Positions 18,631-28,746 are shown, numbered from the stretch's first letter. The stretch is 64,000 nt of DNA from Flavobacterium sp. UMI-01 (GCF_019656315.1 NZ_BPLU01000067.1:110850-174849); one strand, 5' to 3'. Notes: generated from the letters alone by a model not told the origin. Program-made: numbers and translations.

Positions 18631-18659
18631 AAAAGCTATCCTAACCGATAGCTTTTTTT
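18631..18659 (+). terminator. purB terminator
   Basis: AAAAGCTATC and GATAGCTTTT flank a 6-nt loop, followed by T7. Confidence 0.88.
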
Positions 18660-18758
18660 ATGGAAAGTAAACAAATCCATTTCAAGCAATGTTCTATAAA
18701 TTGCACACTACTAATCCTTTTGTTATATTTAACCAAAAGTTAGCAATACAAACTATAT

Positions 18759-21008
18759 ATGAGTGCCGCAGCAACAATAGCCGAAACGACCAGTCATTTA
18801 AAACCACTAATTAGCGACTTAGGACTTATCCTAATGACCGCAGGAATAGCCGTATTACTTTTTAGAAAACTAAAACAACCCTTAGTGCTTGGCTATTTAA
18901 TTGCCGGATTTTTAGCAGGTAATCATTTTGATTTTTTCCCCTCAGTCAAAGACATCAAGAGTGTTGAAGTATGGGCCGAAATAGGTGTCATCATCCTCTT
19001 GTTCAGTCTAGGACTTGAATTTAGTTTTAAAAAATTAATGAAAGTAGGTGGAACCGCCTCCATTACTGCTGTCACCCAAATCATCACGATGGTTTTGGTA
19101 GGTTTTTTGGCTGGAAAATGGATGGGTTGGAAATTGATGGATAGTATTTTTTTAGGTGTTATACTCTCCGTTTCTTCCACCACTATTATTCTAAAAACCT
19201 TTGACGAACTTGGCGTGAAGGCTCAAAAGTTTGCTGGGATTGTAATAGGTTCGTTAATTGTACAAGATATCGTAGCCATCTTGATGATGGTTTTACTCTC
19301 AACGGTTGCCGCTACTCAAAATTTTTCAGGTAGTGAACTGCTTTTTTCCGTATTAAAACTCGCTTTCTTTCTAACCGCTTGGTTTGTAGCTGGAATCTTT
19401 TTCATTCCCACATTACTCAAAAAAGCCAAGCATTTGTTGACAGATGAAATGCTTTTAATTATTTCTTTGGCCTTATGCTTAATGATGGTAATTCTTGCTG
19501 CAGATGTAGGCTTTTCCCCTGCCCTTGGTGCTTTCATCATGGGTTCTATCATTGCCGAAACTACGCAGGCAGAACACATCGAACATTTGGTAAAACCGGT
19601 TAAAGATTTATTTGGGGCTGTTTTTTTTGTATCGGTAGGAATGCTGATTGATCCTACTACTTTGTATGAACATGCCCTTCCTGTTATGATTCTTACTATC
19701 ATTACCATTGTTGGGCAATCATTTAGTTCTACTGTCGGCGCTTTAATCTCAGGACAACCCCTAAAGCAATCGGTACAAACGGGAATGAGTCTCTCTCAAA
19801 TTGGTGAATTCTCATTTATCATCGCTACACTAGGAATGACCATGCATGTCACGAGCTCCTTTCTGTACCCCATTGTAGTTGCTGTTTCTGCCATAACCAC
19901 TTTTACCACGCCTTTTATGGTCAAAGCGGCGGTGCCATTCTCTGAGTTTTTGGAAAAAAAATTGCCCCGCAGAATTACTAAAAAAATCAACCGCTACAGT
20001 ACCAATGCACAAGCCATTCGCGCGGTAAGCACTTGGCAAGTAGTGATAAGAACCCATTTGGTTCACATTGTTATCCATACCATCATTATTACCTCTATTA
20101 TTTTACTTTCTTCTAAGTTTGTACTTCCACTCGTAGAACATTCTAAATTTGGTAATGCCATAGCCGCCTTAATTACCATCGTGATTATTTCACCATTTTT
20201 ATATGCTTTATCGTTACGAAAAATTGCTGTAAAAGAAGTAAGTATCTTATTCCAAGAACGAAAATACAAAGGCCCGATTTTGATGTTATTCTTTTTACGT
20301 ATGGGACTGGCTGTATTTTATATTGGTTTTTTATTGAATATCTTTTTCTCACCAATAATTGCTTTTATAGCACTGGTTTGTGCCATTATCATCTATTTTC
20401 TATTCCCTAAACAACTACACGAACAATACCATAAGATTGAAGGCCACTTTCTAAAAAACCTTAATGACAGAACCGAAAGAGATGCTGTAAGAATGGACAG
20501 AAAACATGCTAACCTTACTCCTTGGGATGGTCACATGACAAGTTTTACGATTGCCAAAGAATCCAACTTGGCTGGAAAAACGCTTCGGGAACTGAAACTA
20601 CGAGAATTAATGGGCATCAATATTGCTTACATTAATCGAGGAGAAATTACGATACAAGTACCAAACAAAATGGAACGTTTGTTCCCTGGCGATGAAATTG
20701 GAGTGATTGGTACAGATGCGCAAGTCAAACAGTTTTCGGACTATCTGCGTCAAAACGAAATTGATATCCCTGAAAAAGTAGATAACGAAGTGGTTTTACG
20801 ACAAATTGAATTAGAAAACGAAGAATTTATAGGCAAGGCCATCGGCCGTTCAAAACTAAGAGAACAAACTCAGGGACTTATAGTAGGTATTGAACGCAAT
20901 GGAGCCCGTATCCTTAACCCCGAATCCAATATTATTTTGGAACGAAATGACATCCTTTGGATTGTAGGCAATAAAAAACTATTGAATGCTTTGTTTAAAG
21001 AAAAGTAA
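18759..21008 (+). CDS. Kef-type CPA2 cation/proton antiporter with TrkA-C domains
   Basis: A 749-residue membrane protein. Residues 15-390 hold the Na/H exchanger domain of the CPA2 family, with about 12 helices, including EIGVIILLFSLGLEFSF and FSPALGAFIMGSIIAET. Residues 420-560 add further helices and a linker. Two TrkA-C (RCK-C-like) lobes follow at about 575-660 and 665-749; the first contains LFPGDEIGVIGTD and the second LERNDILWIVGNKK. Together they suggest K+ or Na+ efflux gated by ligand binding. There is no Rossmann TrkA-N domain as in KefC. Ion preference is not readable. Confidence 0.9.
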   Translation: MSAAATIAETTSHLKPLISDLGLILMTAGIAVLLFRKLKQPLVLGYLIAGFLAGNHFDFFPSVKDIKSVEVWAEIGVIILLFSLGLEFSFKKLMKVGGTASITAVTQIITMVLVGFLAGKWMGWKLMDSIFLGVILSVSSTTIILKTFDELGVKAQKFAGIVIGSLIVQDIVAILMMVLLSTVAATQNFSGSELLFSVLKLAFFLTAWFVAGIFFIPTLLKKAKHLLTDEMLLIISLALCLMMVILAADVGFSPALGAFIMGSIIAETTQAEHIEHLVKPVKDLFGAVFFVSVGMLIDPTTLYEHALPVMILTIITIVGQSFSSTVGALISGQPLKQSVQTGMSLSQIGEFSFIIATLGMTMHVTSSFLYPIVVAVSAITTFTTPFMVKAAVPFSEFLEKKLPRRITKKINRYSTNAQAIRAVSTWQVVIRTHLVHIVIHTIIITSIILLSSKFVLPLVEHSKFGNAIAALITIVIISPFLYALSLRKIAVKEVSILFQERKYKGPILMLFFLRMGLAVFYIGFLLNIFFSPIIAFIALVCAIIIYFLFPKQLHEQYHKIEGHFLKNLNDRTERDAVRMDRKHANLTPWDGHMTSFTIAKESNLAGKTLRELKLRELMGINIAYINRGEITIQVPNKMERLFPGDEIGVIGTDAQVKQFSDYLRQNEIDIPEKVDNEVVLRQIELENEEFIGKAIGRSKLREQTQGLIVGIERNGARILNPESNIILERNDILWIVGNKKLLNALFKEK

Positions 21009-21025
21009 ACATAAGTATATTCCAT

Positions 21026-21065
21026 AAAAAAGCGGTCTAAAATCAAGTTTTAGACCGCTTTTTTT
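21026..21065. terminator. Bidirectional terminator between antiporter and guaB
   Basis: AAAAAGCGGTCTAAAA and TTTTAGACCGCTTTTT form a perfect stem of 16 bp with a 5-nt loop, serving both convergent genes. Confidence 0.92.
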
Positions 21066-21081
21066 GTGAAATAGAATTTAA

Positions 21082-22554
21082 TTATCTTGAATAATTTGGC
21101 GCCTCTTTAGTAATTGTTACGTTGTGGGGGTGGCTTTCAGTAATACCACTAGAAGTCAAACGTACAAAACGTCCTGTTTCTTGTAATGTTGGAATGTCTT
21201 TAGCACCACAGTATCCCATACCAGCTCTTAGTCCACCGATGAATTGCAACATACTTTCGTTTAATTCTCCTTTGTAAGGAACACGACCGACAATTCCTTC
21301 TGGCACTAATTTTTTTACATCGTCTTCTACATCTTGGAAATAACGGTCTTTAGAACCTGTTTGCATCGCTTCAACAGACCCCATTCCTCTATATGATTTG
21401 AATTTTCTTCCTTCAAAAATAATGGTTTCACCTGGAGATTCTTTGGTACCAGCTAGTAATGAACCCAACATAACACAGTCAGCCCCTGCTGCTAATGCTT
21501 TAGGAATATCACCCGTATAACGGATTCCTCCATCAGCAATTACAGGAACACCAGTTCCTTTGATAGCAGCTGCTACTTCTAACACGGCAGAAAACTGAGG
21601 GAATCCAACACCTGCAACGATACGTGTAGTACAAATAGAACCAGGTCCGATTCCTACTTTTACCCCATCAGCACCACTTTCAACCAAATATTTAGCAGCT
21701 TCTGGCGTAGCAATATTTCCCACGATAACATCAATTTGAGGAAATTTAGATTTTACTTCTTTTAAAGTGTTTACCACTCCTTGTGTATGTCCGTGCGCGG
21801 TATCAATAATAATAGCATCTACACCTGCATTCACTAACGCTTCAGCTCTTTCAACAGCATCACCTGTAACACCAATAGCAGCTGCCACACGCAAACGTCC
21901 GTAAATATCTTTATTAGCAATAGGTTTTTGAGTTAACTTAGTAATATCTCTAAAAGTTATCAAACCTACCAATGTATTGTCTTTGCTTACAACAGGTAAT
22001 TTTTCGATTTTATGCCCTTGAAGCACTACCTCAGCTTGCTCTAATGAAGTTCCTTCAGCAACCGTAATCAAATTTTCACTTGTCATGACTTCAACAATAG
22101 GTCTTGCATTGTTTTTTTCAAAACGTAAATCACGATTGGTAACAATACCTTTCAATGTTTTGTTTTCGTCCACAACAGGAATACCGCCAATACCGTACTC
22201 CTTCATAGCGGTTTTAGCATCTGCTACAGTTGAAGTTAAAGGCAAAGTGACAGGATCAATAATCATCCCAGACTCTGCACGTTTTACTTTACGCACTTTA
22301 GCCGCTTGTTGCTCAATAGTCATGTTTTTGTGTAAAACACCTATCCCGCCTTCTTGTGCCATAGCGATTGCCATAGAACTTTCAGTAACCGTATCCATTG
22401 CAGCTGATACAATAGGAACGTTAAGCGTTATGTTTCTTGAAAATTTAGATTGAATACTTACTTCTCTTGGAAGCACATTAGAGTAATTAGGGACTAACAA
22501 TACATCATCGTAAGTTAAACCTTCTCCGATAATCTTGGTGTTGTGTGCTATCAT
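21082..22554 (-). CDS. guaB: IMP dehydrogenase
   Basis: A 490-residue enzyme oxidising IMP to XMP with NAD+, the committed step of GMP synthesis. The TIM barrel is interrupted by a pair of CBS domains at about residues 95-210. The catalytic loop [13 protein letters not shown] has Cys 308. The flap segment near 400 contains [10 protein letters not shown] and [10 protein letters not shown]. Length and arrangement match bacterial GuaB. A TATATTTG promoter element lies 27 bp upstream of its ATG. Confidence 0.97.
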   Translation of the reverse strand: MIAHNTKIIGEGLTYDDVLLVPNYSNVLPREVSIQSKFSRNITLNVPIVSAAMDTVTESSMAIAMAQEGGIGVLHKNMTIEQQAAKVRKVKRAESGMIIDPVTLPLTSTVADAKTAMKEYGIGGIPVVDENKTLKGIVTNRDLRFEKNNARPIVEVMTSENLITVAEGTSLEQAEVVLQGHKIEKLPVVSKDNTLVGLITFRDITKLTQKPIANKDIYGRLRVAAAIGVTGDAVERAEALVNAGVDAIIIDTAHGHTQGVVNTLKEVKSKFPQIDVIVGNIATPEAAKYLVESGADGVKVGIGPGSICTTRIVAGVGFPQFSAVLEVAAAIKGTGVPVIADGGIRYTGDIPKALAAGADCVMLGSLLAGTKESPGETIIFEGRKFKSYRGMGSVEAMQTGSKDRYFQDVEDDVKKLVPEGIVGRVPYKGELNESMLQFIGGLRAGMGYCGAKDIPTLQETGRFVRLTSSGITESHPHNVTITKEAPNYSR

Positions 22555-22580
22555 GGTGCAATTTCTAGTTGAATTGCGTG

Positions 22581-22588
22581 CAAATATA
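22581..22588 (-). promoter_or_regulatory. guaB promoter -7 element
   Basis: The minus strand reads TATATTTG, matching TAnnTTTG, about 27 bp before the guaB start. No clear TTG lies 19 bp further up. Confidence 0.55.
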
Positions 22589-22639
22589 GTGAATTTATTT
22601 AAAATAAAAACCCCTTTTTATTATCGAATCATGAAGATT

Positions 22640-23107
22640 TTAGCAATCCTTAGCAAACATAGCATCCATTCTTTTTTGCAATTCCTCAGGACTCACTACT
22701 TCTTGGTGTGTTGCTATCATCCATTTGTATCCAAATGGGTCTAAAACTTGCCCCGTTCTATCTCCATAAAATTCATCTTTGACAGGCATAATTTCAGTAG
22801 CACCCGCTTCAATAGCTTGTTTATACACCGCATCTACATCCTCAACATAAATACAAAGCGCTACTGGACAACCTCCTAATGTAGTAGGGCTTACTGTTCC
22901 CCAATTAGGATTTTCTTCAGACAACATCAACAACGAACCTTCGATTTCAATTTCGGCATGTGCTATGGAACCATCTGGCATTGGTAAACGAAATTTTTCA
23001 ACTGCTCCAAATGCTTTTTTATAAAAATCGATTCCTTGGTCACAATTTTTAAGGATGATATAAGCATTTAAGGAATGAGCTCCTGGATAAATGTGTTTTG
23101 CTTCCAT
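22640..23107 (-). CDS. VOC (glyoxalase-fold) family protein, PhnB-like
   Basis: A 155-residue vicinal-oxygen-chelate protein with two beta-alpha-beta-beta-beta modules. HAEIEIEGSLLMLSEENP in the first half and DRTGQVLDPFGYKWMIATHQE in the second are typical of PhnB/YdcE-like members. These often form metal-binding dimers, but their reactions are mostly unknown. It is followed by an unrelated small gene on the same strand after 70 bp. The family is clear; the substrate is not. Confidence 0.88.
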   Translation of the reverse strand: MEAKHIYPGAHSLNAYIILKNCDQGIDFYKKAFGAVEKFRLPMPDGSIAHAEIEIEGSLLMLSEENPNWGTVSPTTLGGCPVALCIYVEDVDAVYKQAIEAGATEIMPVKDEFYGDRTGQVLDPFGYKWMIATHQEVVSPEELQKRMDAMFAKDC

Positions 23108-23177
23108 AATCTTATTGTTTTTAAGCTATTGATTTATAATTATTTATTAGTTAAAAATACAAAAAAAAGCAACTCTC

Positions 23178-23816
23178 TTATCGAATATTTTTATGAGAAC
23201 CATCACAAAGAGGGTATTTTTTTGACAATCCACAGGTACAATCGTTTATCCCTTTGCCATCTAGAATTTGTTGAAAATATTTTTCTATTCGAGCAACGCG
23301 AGTTGACGATTGCTTGGCAGCATTAAAAAAAAGACAATAGCCTCTTTGTCTTCCTGGAGTCAAGGATTCAAAAGCCGCTTTAAAATCAGGATATTCTTCA
23401 AATTTAGAAAGTAGTTCTTGGGCGAATTCTAACCCCTGATTGCCTTTATTCTCCACCTTTAAACCTGCTTTTTCAATCTCAATAGCTTGAAAAATATACG
23501 TTTTCAACACGGCTTCATTTACTAAAATTTCGTCCAAATCCTTAAACTTAATCATTCGCGTCGATTGTGAATTTTCACCCGGGGCTACTAATAAATTAGC
23601 CGTATCTTCCAACAAAACCCCTTTAAAAAAACTCAACACACAATAGTCTTTAAAATTCCCTATCAAAACAACATTACTGCCTTTGAACGTATAACAAGGT
23701 TGCTTCCATTTGAATTCTTCTTCCAATTGACAATCTAAAAGAATTCTTCGCAACTGTTCGATTTCTTGTTTCCATTTTGAAACATCACTCAAAAAAACAT
23801 CTACTTTTGGATTCAT
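23178..23816 (-). CDS. DUF1801/YdeI-like protein with a C-terminal CDGSH iron-sulfur motif
   Basis: A 212-residue protein. Residues 10-115 match the DUF1801/YdeI fold (FKWKQPCYTF, NVVLIGNFKDYCVLSFFKG) and 120-185 the OmpD-associated C-terminal region (LTPGRQRGYCLFFNAAKQSSTR). The last 20 residues contain CTCGLSKKYPLCDGSH, exactly the C-x-C-x2-S-x3-P-x-C-D-G-S-x-H pattern of CDGSH proteins, which bind a [2Fe-2S] cluster through three Cys and one His. So this is a fusion of a stress-associated domain to a minimal CDGSH tail. Whether the tail binds a cluster is an inference. Confidence 0.85.
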   Translation of the reverse strand: MNPKVDVFLSDVSKWKQEIEQLRRILLDCQLEEEFKWKQPCYTFKGSNVVLIGNFKDYCVLSFFKGVLLEDTANLLVAPGENSQSTRMIKFKDLDEILVNEAVLKTYIFQAIEIEKAGLKVENKGNQGLEFAQELLSKFEEYPDFKAAFESLTPGRQRGYCLFFNAAKQSSTRVARIEKYFQQILDGKGINDCTCGLSKKYPLCDGSHKNIR

Positions 23817-23861
23817 AATCCCCTCATTAATTGATTTTTTATACTAATCTAACACTCAATA

Positions 23862-25262
23862 CTACTCTTCTTTCTCTTTAAAAACAAAGTTGAGCCCAAA
23901 CTGCAAGGAAAGACTTCGAGCCTTAGCCAAGTCACGGTAAGCCAAGAGATTGTCTCCCATAAAATAAATATTAAACGCCCCGATGCGAGCTGAGAGTCCT
24001 AAACCAATATTGGTATAAGAAAATGAATCAACGGTATAAGTAGCTTTAAGATTCAGGTGATTGGCGATATTCCTTTGATAATAACCGGTAAGTGCCATCA
24101 ATGGAGTTTTAGGTGTGGTCATCATAAAAAGTTGGGCACCAATAGCATTTTGATATCCGTTAGCATCACCCCCATAGCAATTACAATCGGCACTTCCTCG
24201 ACCATCATTAAAGGAATATTGATACGAGGCATTCATTTTCACAGGCCTCCAAGTTCTATAAGCCGCTCTAATAGTATCTAACGGAATAGCATCTTGAAAA
24301 TCACTAAAACTGGTCCCAGATGCATTTGGATCAGTAAAATCAGGATTAATGCCTTCGTATTCATAATACCCTTTAAAATTATAGGTTTTAGCATTTTTAC
24401 TATGACTAATAAACCCTATATCAATTATACTTCCTGTCCATTGAATATTTTCTTTAGGGTAATAGGTAAAACCTACATCGAGTCCTAATCCTAAATCAGA
24501 CCCAATTAACGCTTTTTTGACACTATTCTTAACCGTTGATTCTTCATAATTACCGTCAATATAATCCGCTATTCCAGAAGTTTGCAACTGTAAATTAGAA
24601 TAAATGACCTGCTCATAAACCGTAGTATTTGACGGAACAGTATAAATATATCCGGTGTTTTTTGTTGAAGTCGCATTAAAACTACTCGTATAAATTTTTC
24701 CTCTAGCTCCAAAAATCAAATTCTCTTTAATATTCTTATGAAAACCCAAATGCAACACCGAAATTGCCTCGGCTCTTGCTTTTATATCCCCCAAATTAAA
24801 CGACCTTCCTAGGTAGTTTTGATTTCCTTCTAATACCAAAACCGCAGGGTCTTTAGGCATGTAAACCAAAGCATCAAACTCCTGATACATCCCAAAGGAA
24901 ACGTAGGTACGATTTGACCAATCACCTATCCTGAAACCACCATTAAAAATTTCTAGTTGTTCGTTGACCAACAACTTGTCATTATTTGTAGTAGATGCAA
25001 TGACTGTTTTTAATTTATCATTAAAATCAATGCCATTATCAGCAAATAAATCATAAGCAGAAAATCCAGAAGAGCCAATGTGAGTTGAAAATCCAGAGAG
25101 TAACGGCACACCAAAATAAAACTTATACGATACGTCTGCTCCTGGGTTAGTCAACATCGATTGTGGGACAGCCGTAAAATTGTAAAGAATTTGCTTGTTT
25201 TGAGCTAGACCGCTGTAGTTCACTAAAAGTAAAAGCCAAAATACAATAGTTATCTTTTTCAT
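23862..25262 (-). CDS. DUF5723-type outer-membrane beta-barrel protein
   Basis: A 466-residue protein with a signal peptide (about 1-20, ending GLAQ). The first mature segment, AVPQSMLTNPGADVSYKFYFGVPLLSG, is typical of the DUF5723 family of Bacteroidota. Alternating strands continue to a C-terminal LSLQFGLNFVFKEKEE, as expected for a barrel. It overlaps the upstream lipoprotein gene by 4 bp (ATGA), so the two are translationally coupled and may work together at the outer membrane. Function unknown. Confidence 0.82.
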   Translation of the reverse strand: MKKITIVFWLLLLVNYSGLAQNKQILYNFTAVPQSMLTNPGADVSYKFYFGVPLLSGFSTHIGSSGFSAYDLFADNGIDFNDKLKTVIASTTNNDKLLVNEQLEIFNGGFRIGDWSNRTYVSFGMYQEFDALVYMPKDPAVLVLEGNQNYLGRSFNLGDIKARAEAISVLHLGFHKNIKENLIFGARGKIYTSSFNATSTKNTGYIYTVPSNTTVYEQVIYSNLQLQTSGIADYIDGNYEESTVKNSVKKALIGSDLGLGLDVGFTYYPKENIQWTGSIIDIGFISHSKNAKTYNFKGYYEYEGINPDFTDPNASGTSFSDFQDAIPLDTIRAAYRTWRPVKMNASYQYSFNDGRGSADCNCYGGDANGYQNAIGAQLFMMTTPKTPLMALTGYYQRNIANHLNLKATYTVDSFSYTNIGLGLSARIGAFNIYFMGDNLLAYRDLAKARSLSLQFGLNFVFKEKEE

Positions 25263-25813
25263 TGAATATCCATATAAACAGTGGCACTTGATTTCATTTT
25301 CAAACTTCCAAGACTATTCTCAGTCAACGGAGCCCCAGGCAACATTACCAAACGAAAAACCATTTTTTCGGTTTGTTTGAATTGTTCCAATGTTATCCCT
25401 TGAAATACTTCTGTTTTCGCTACAACTTGTGGGGCACTAGATGCTGCTGGAACATCAAAATGCACCGTATAAACCACCTGATCTGATTCATTCAACATAA
25501 ACAAATCAATTACATAAGCCCTGTTTATTGTATTGGTTAATTCAAAAAACAAATCGGTACGCACTAGATTTTCTCTAAAAAAAGAATCCCTAAAAGCATC
25601 GAAACCCAGTCCCGCTACCCCCACGGTGTTCTCAACACCATTGGTAACAAACTCATGGGCAGGCACATCAAAATAGGTAAGATTAGCGACAAAAACTGGA
25701 GTTAAATTCAAATCATTTGCCTGATCAAAATCCAAATTACTAGAACATGACCAAGTCATCAAAACCAACAAGAACAGGCTTATGACTTTTGACAAGGTAG
25801 GTTTCTTTTTCAT
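25259..25813 (-). CDS. Lipoprotein of unknown function coupled to the DUF5723 gene
   Basis: A 184-residue protein with lipobox LMTWSCSSN (Cys near 23) and a beta-rich mature part with no recognised domain. Its stop overlaps the start of the DUF5723 barrel gene by 4 bp. The pairing of a lipoprotein with a barrel suggests a joint surface function, but the sequence gives no substrate. Confidence 0.8.
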   Translation of the reverse strand: MKKKPTLSKVISLFLLVLMTWSCSSNLDFDQANDLNLTPVFVANLTYFDVPAHEFVTNGVENTVGVAGLGFDAFRDSFFRENLVRTDLFFELTNTINRAYVIDLFMLNESDQVVYTVHFDVPAASSAPQVVAKTEVFQGITLEQFKQTEKMVFRLVMLPGAPLTENSLGSLKMKSSATVYMDIQ

Positions 25814-25834
25814 CTCGAATGTGGTATTTTATAT

Positions 25835-26698
25835 TTAGTAGAATCTCCCAAATAATTTTGAGGCCTCATTATAAGCAGATTCAAAACTCAACGGATTTAA
25901 ATTGGTATTTATTTTATTGGCTGTAAAATAAGATACTAATTTTTCGGTCGGCATATTTCCTGTAAGTTCGTCTTTTGCCATCGGACATCCACCAAAACCT
26001 TGAATAGCGCCATCAAAACGACGACAACCCGCTTGAGTTGCAGCATCAATTTTTTCATACCATTTAGCATAGGTAGTATGAAAATGAGCTCCAAATTCTA
26101 TTTGAGGATATTGAGGAACCAAATGCGAGAACAAATAACGTATCACTTCAGGAGTTGAACTCCCAATGGTGTCTGACAAAGAAAGAATTTTCACTCCCAT
26201 ACCGGCTAACTTTTCCGTCCATTGCCCTACTATTTCAACATTCCAAGGATCTCCATAAGGATTACCAAACCCCATAGAGAGATAAGCCACTACCTCTTTA
26301 TTACTTTTGGCCGCAATATTCAGGATTTCATCTAGCACTACAATAGATTCAGCAACGGTTTTATGGGTATTTCTCATCTGAAAATTTTCAGAAATTGAAA
26401 ATGGAAAACCTAAATAATCAATTTGACCAAATTCAGATGCTATTTGCGCCCCTTTGGTATTTGCTATAATCGCTAAGAGCTTACTACTTGTTTTAGACAA
26501 ATCCAATAAGTCTAATACTGCAGCAGTATCTTGCATTTGCGGAATCGCTTTGGGTGAAACAAAACTTCCAAAATCAATAGTATCAAAACCAACACGCAAT
26601 AAAGCCTGAATATAAGCAGCTTTTTGGGAGGTTGGTATAAATTTTTTAATGCCCTGCATGGCATCTCTAGGACATTCTATGATTTTGACTGATTCCAT
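25835..26698 (-). CDS. Hydroxymethylglutaryl-CoA lyase-like protein
   Basis: A 287-residue TIM-barrel protein of the DRE-metallolyase family. The start is VKIIECPRDAMQG (Arg and Asp that bind metal and substrate), the metal His pair is in GAHFHTTY, and the catalytic Cys loop is FGGCPMAKDELTGNMPTE. HMG-CoA lyase splits HMG-CoA to acetyl-CoA and acetoacetate in leucine breakdown. DAMQG replaces the usual DGLQ/N, so a related carboxyl-lyase is possible. A TATCTTTG element at 26705-26712 ends just upstream of the ATG at 26698 and overlaps the alternative TTG at 26707. The ATG is therefore preferred and the mRNA could be nearly leaderless. Confidence 0.88.
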   Translation of the reverse strand: MESVKIIECPRDAMQGIKKFIPTSQKAAYIQALLRVGFDTIDFGSFVSPKAIPQMQDTAAVLDLLDLSKTSSKLLAIIANTKGAQIASEFGQIDYLGFPFSISENFQMRNTHKTVAESIVVLDEILNIAAKSNKEVVAYLSMGFGNPYGDPWNVEIVGQWTEKLAGMGVKILSLSDTIGSSTPEVIRYLFSHLVPQYPQIEFGAHFHTTYAKWYEKIDAATQAGCRRFDGAIQGFGGCPMAKDELTGNMPTEKLVSYFTANKINTNLNPLSFESAYNEASKLFGRFY

Positions 26699-26933
26699 AT
26701 AATTCAAAGATATAAAAACTTAGAAATTGCCGAAGCTTGTTTTTATAAGTTTTTAAAATTTTATTTTATCAAACAAAATGAGTGACAACAATGAAAAATA
26801 AAAACAGAAACAGTTCTATTTCCCTAGGGACAAAACAGGCTTTTCCTTCCTAATGCATAACATAAAACCTCCCTAATCTGTGGAAAAAAAAATAATAACT
26901 CCTATGCGAATTTTGAGACAAAATCCATTTACC

Positions 26934-26969
26934 GCAAAAAAAATCCCGACTGTTTTCACAATCGGGATT
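26934..26969 (-). terminator. Terminator of the immunophilin gene
   Basis: On the minus strand AATCCCGA pairs with TCGGGATT across a 12-nt loop, followed by T8. The 295-bp gap around it holds no gene. Confidence 0.85.
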
Positions 26970-26993
26970 GGTATCTTTTGAAAATAAATGGAA

Positions 26994-27929
26994 TTATTTT
27001 ACATCCATTAATTCAACATCAAAAATTAAAGTAGCGTTTGGTGGAATTACTCCTCCAGCGCCATTAGCTCCGTATCCTAAATGAGAAGGAATTACAAAGC
27101 GAGCTTTATCTCCCACTTTTAATAAAGCGATACCTTCGTCCCATCCTTCAATAACTTGGCCTTGACCTAATCTAAATTCGATTGGTTTTTTACGAGGGTA
27201 AGAGCTATCAAAAACTTTTCCTTCTGGTAATTGCCCTGTATAGTGTACAGAAACTGTTTTTCCAGCTTCTGCTTGTTTTCCTTCACCACGTTGGATAAAC
27301 TGGTAACGCAAACCACTTTCTGTTTTTTCAAAACCAGCAGCTAATTTTTCCATTGCTTCTTCGGCTGCCGCTTTTTCAGCTTCAAGGCGTTTTTTACGGT
27401 TTCCTTCAAAAGTACGGAAAGCTTCCACAGCATTCCATTTTTGAGCTTCTTCACCCACTCTGATGATTTCCAAAGTTTCCAAAGCATCTCCCTGAGCTAC
27501 CGCATCCACCACGTCTTGTCCTTCGATTACATGACCAAAAACAGTATGTTTTCCGTCTAACCAAGAAGTAGGCACATGAGTAATATAAAATTGAGATCCA
27601 TTCGTACCAGGACCTGCATTAGCCATAGCCAAAACTCCTGGTTTATCATGTTTCAAACTTGGGTGAAATTCATCATCAAATTTGTATCCTGGGCCACCTG
27701 TTCCAGAACCAAGAGGACAACCACCTTGAATCATAAAATCAGGAATTACTCTATGAAAGTTTAATCCATCATAATATTTTGTCCCTTGTGGTTTCACACT
27801 GTTCTCTAAATTCCCTTCAGCAAGTGCAACAAAGTTACCTACTGTACCCGGTGTCAAATCGTGTGTCAACTTTACTAAAATCCCCCCTTTTGCAGTGTTG
27901 AATTTAGCATATATTCCGTTTTCCATCAT
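26994..27929 (-). CDS. Dual-domain peptidyl-prolyl isomerase (cyclophilin-FKBP fusion)
   Basis: A 311-residue cytoplasmic immunophilin. Residues 5-160 are a cyclophilin domain with [16 protein letters not shown] and [20 protein letters not shown] charged helical linker (about 170-205, rich in [10 protein letters not shown]) joins it to an FKBP domain (about 208-311) with [19 protein letters not shown] and [22 protein letters not shown]. Both isomerase sites look intact. Such dual immunophilins are known in flavobacteria, where they may act as folding chaperones. There is no signal peptide. Alternative ATGs at 27929 and 27926 differ by one residue. Confidence 0.94.
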   Translation of the reverse strand: MMENGIYAKFNTAKGGILVKLTHDLTPGTVGNFVALAEGNLENSVKPQGTKYYDGLNFHRVIPDFMIQGGCPLGSGTGGPGYKFDDEFHPSLKHDKPGVLAMANAGPGTNGSQFYITHVPTSWLDGKHTVFGHVIEGQDVVDAVAQGDALETLEIIRVGEEAQKWNAVEAFRTFEGNRKKRLEAEKAAAEEAMEKLAAGFEKTESGLRYQFIQRGEGKQAEAGKTVSVHYTGQLPEGKVFDSSYPRKKPIEFRLGQGQVIEGWDEGIALLKVGDKARFVIPSHLGYGANGAGGVIPPNATLIFDVELMDVK

Positions 27930-28083
27930 TGTTGTTTTAAAATTGTGGTGCGAAATTACAAATTAAATAGAGAAATTCGAAATTGTGAATTGAGGAATTG
28001 GAATTAGAGCTCGAAGCTTCGGGAATCACATAAAAATTAGCAGCCTATCATTTTATATTGATTTCAATACACATTCCCCTTAC

Positions 28084-28746
28084 TCAAATCGAATCAAGTG
28101 CCGCTAATATATCACTTCCCTCTGCTCTATTTCTGTATTCAGCATCCAAAAAAGTATAGATGATAATTCCATTTTGATCAATAACATAGGTTGCGGCCAA
28201 GGGTAATTCATTCGTTTCATCACCATTATACCCATGTAAATCAAATCCTTTTTGATAGGAGTTAGCCACCTCATCGGTCAATTTAAAAACAATACCATAT
28301 TGCTTAGCAACCTGATTCCCCACATCACTCAAAACTTCAAATTGCAATTGGTGTTTTTCAGCAGTCGAAATTGATTTATCAGGCAGTTCAGGCGTTAAAG
28401 CCAATAAATTCGCTCCTTTTAACTGAATATCTGATAATATTGTTTGTAAATAATGCAACGTCATATTACAATAAGGGCACCACCCTCCTCGATACCAAGT
28501 TAACACTACAGGGCCTTTTTTCAAATAATCATGCAATTCAACGGGGTTTCCTGTTGCATTTGTCAAAACAAAATTAGACGCCATATCGCCATTTTTTTTA
28601 GCATTTAAAATAACATTCTGATGAATCACATCATTTATCCCTTCAGCATATATTTCTTGAACCTCCAAAGGAGCTTTAGCCTCCCAAGCGCTCTTCGCAT
28701 TATTTAAAGTCTCTTGTAAACTCATAGTAGTATTATCTGTGCTCAT
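28084..28746 (-). CDS. Peroxiredoxin-like (AhpC/TSA family) protein
   Basis: A 220-residue thioredoxin-fold protein. The active site GGWCPYCNMTLHYLQ has Cys 90 and Cys 93, a C-x2-C arrangement seen in peroxiredoxin-like proteins rather than the single peroxidatic Cys of AhpC. The Leu-rich region LLALTPELPDKSI and DVGNQVAKQYGIVF follow the family. It probably reduces peroxides or protein disulfides in the cytoplasm. An earlier ATG at 28758 is in frame, but a TACATTTG element at 28772-28779 would leave that start only about 8 nt of leader, so 28746 is preferred with moderate confidence. Confidence 0.85.
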   Translation of the reverse strand: MSTDNTTMSLQETLNNAKSAWEAKAPLEVQEIYAEGINDVIHQNVILNAKKNGDMASNFVLTNATGNPVELHDYLKKGPVVLTWYRGGWCPYCNMTLHYLQTILSDIQLKGANLLALTPELPDKSISTAEKHQLQFEVLSDVGNQVAKQYGIVFKLTDEVANSYQKGFDLHGYNGDETNELPLAATYVIDQNGIIIYTFLDAEYRNRAEGSDILAALDSI

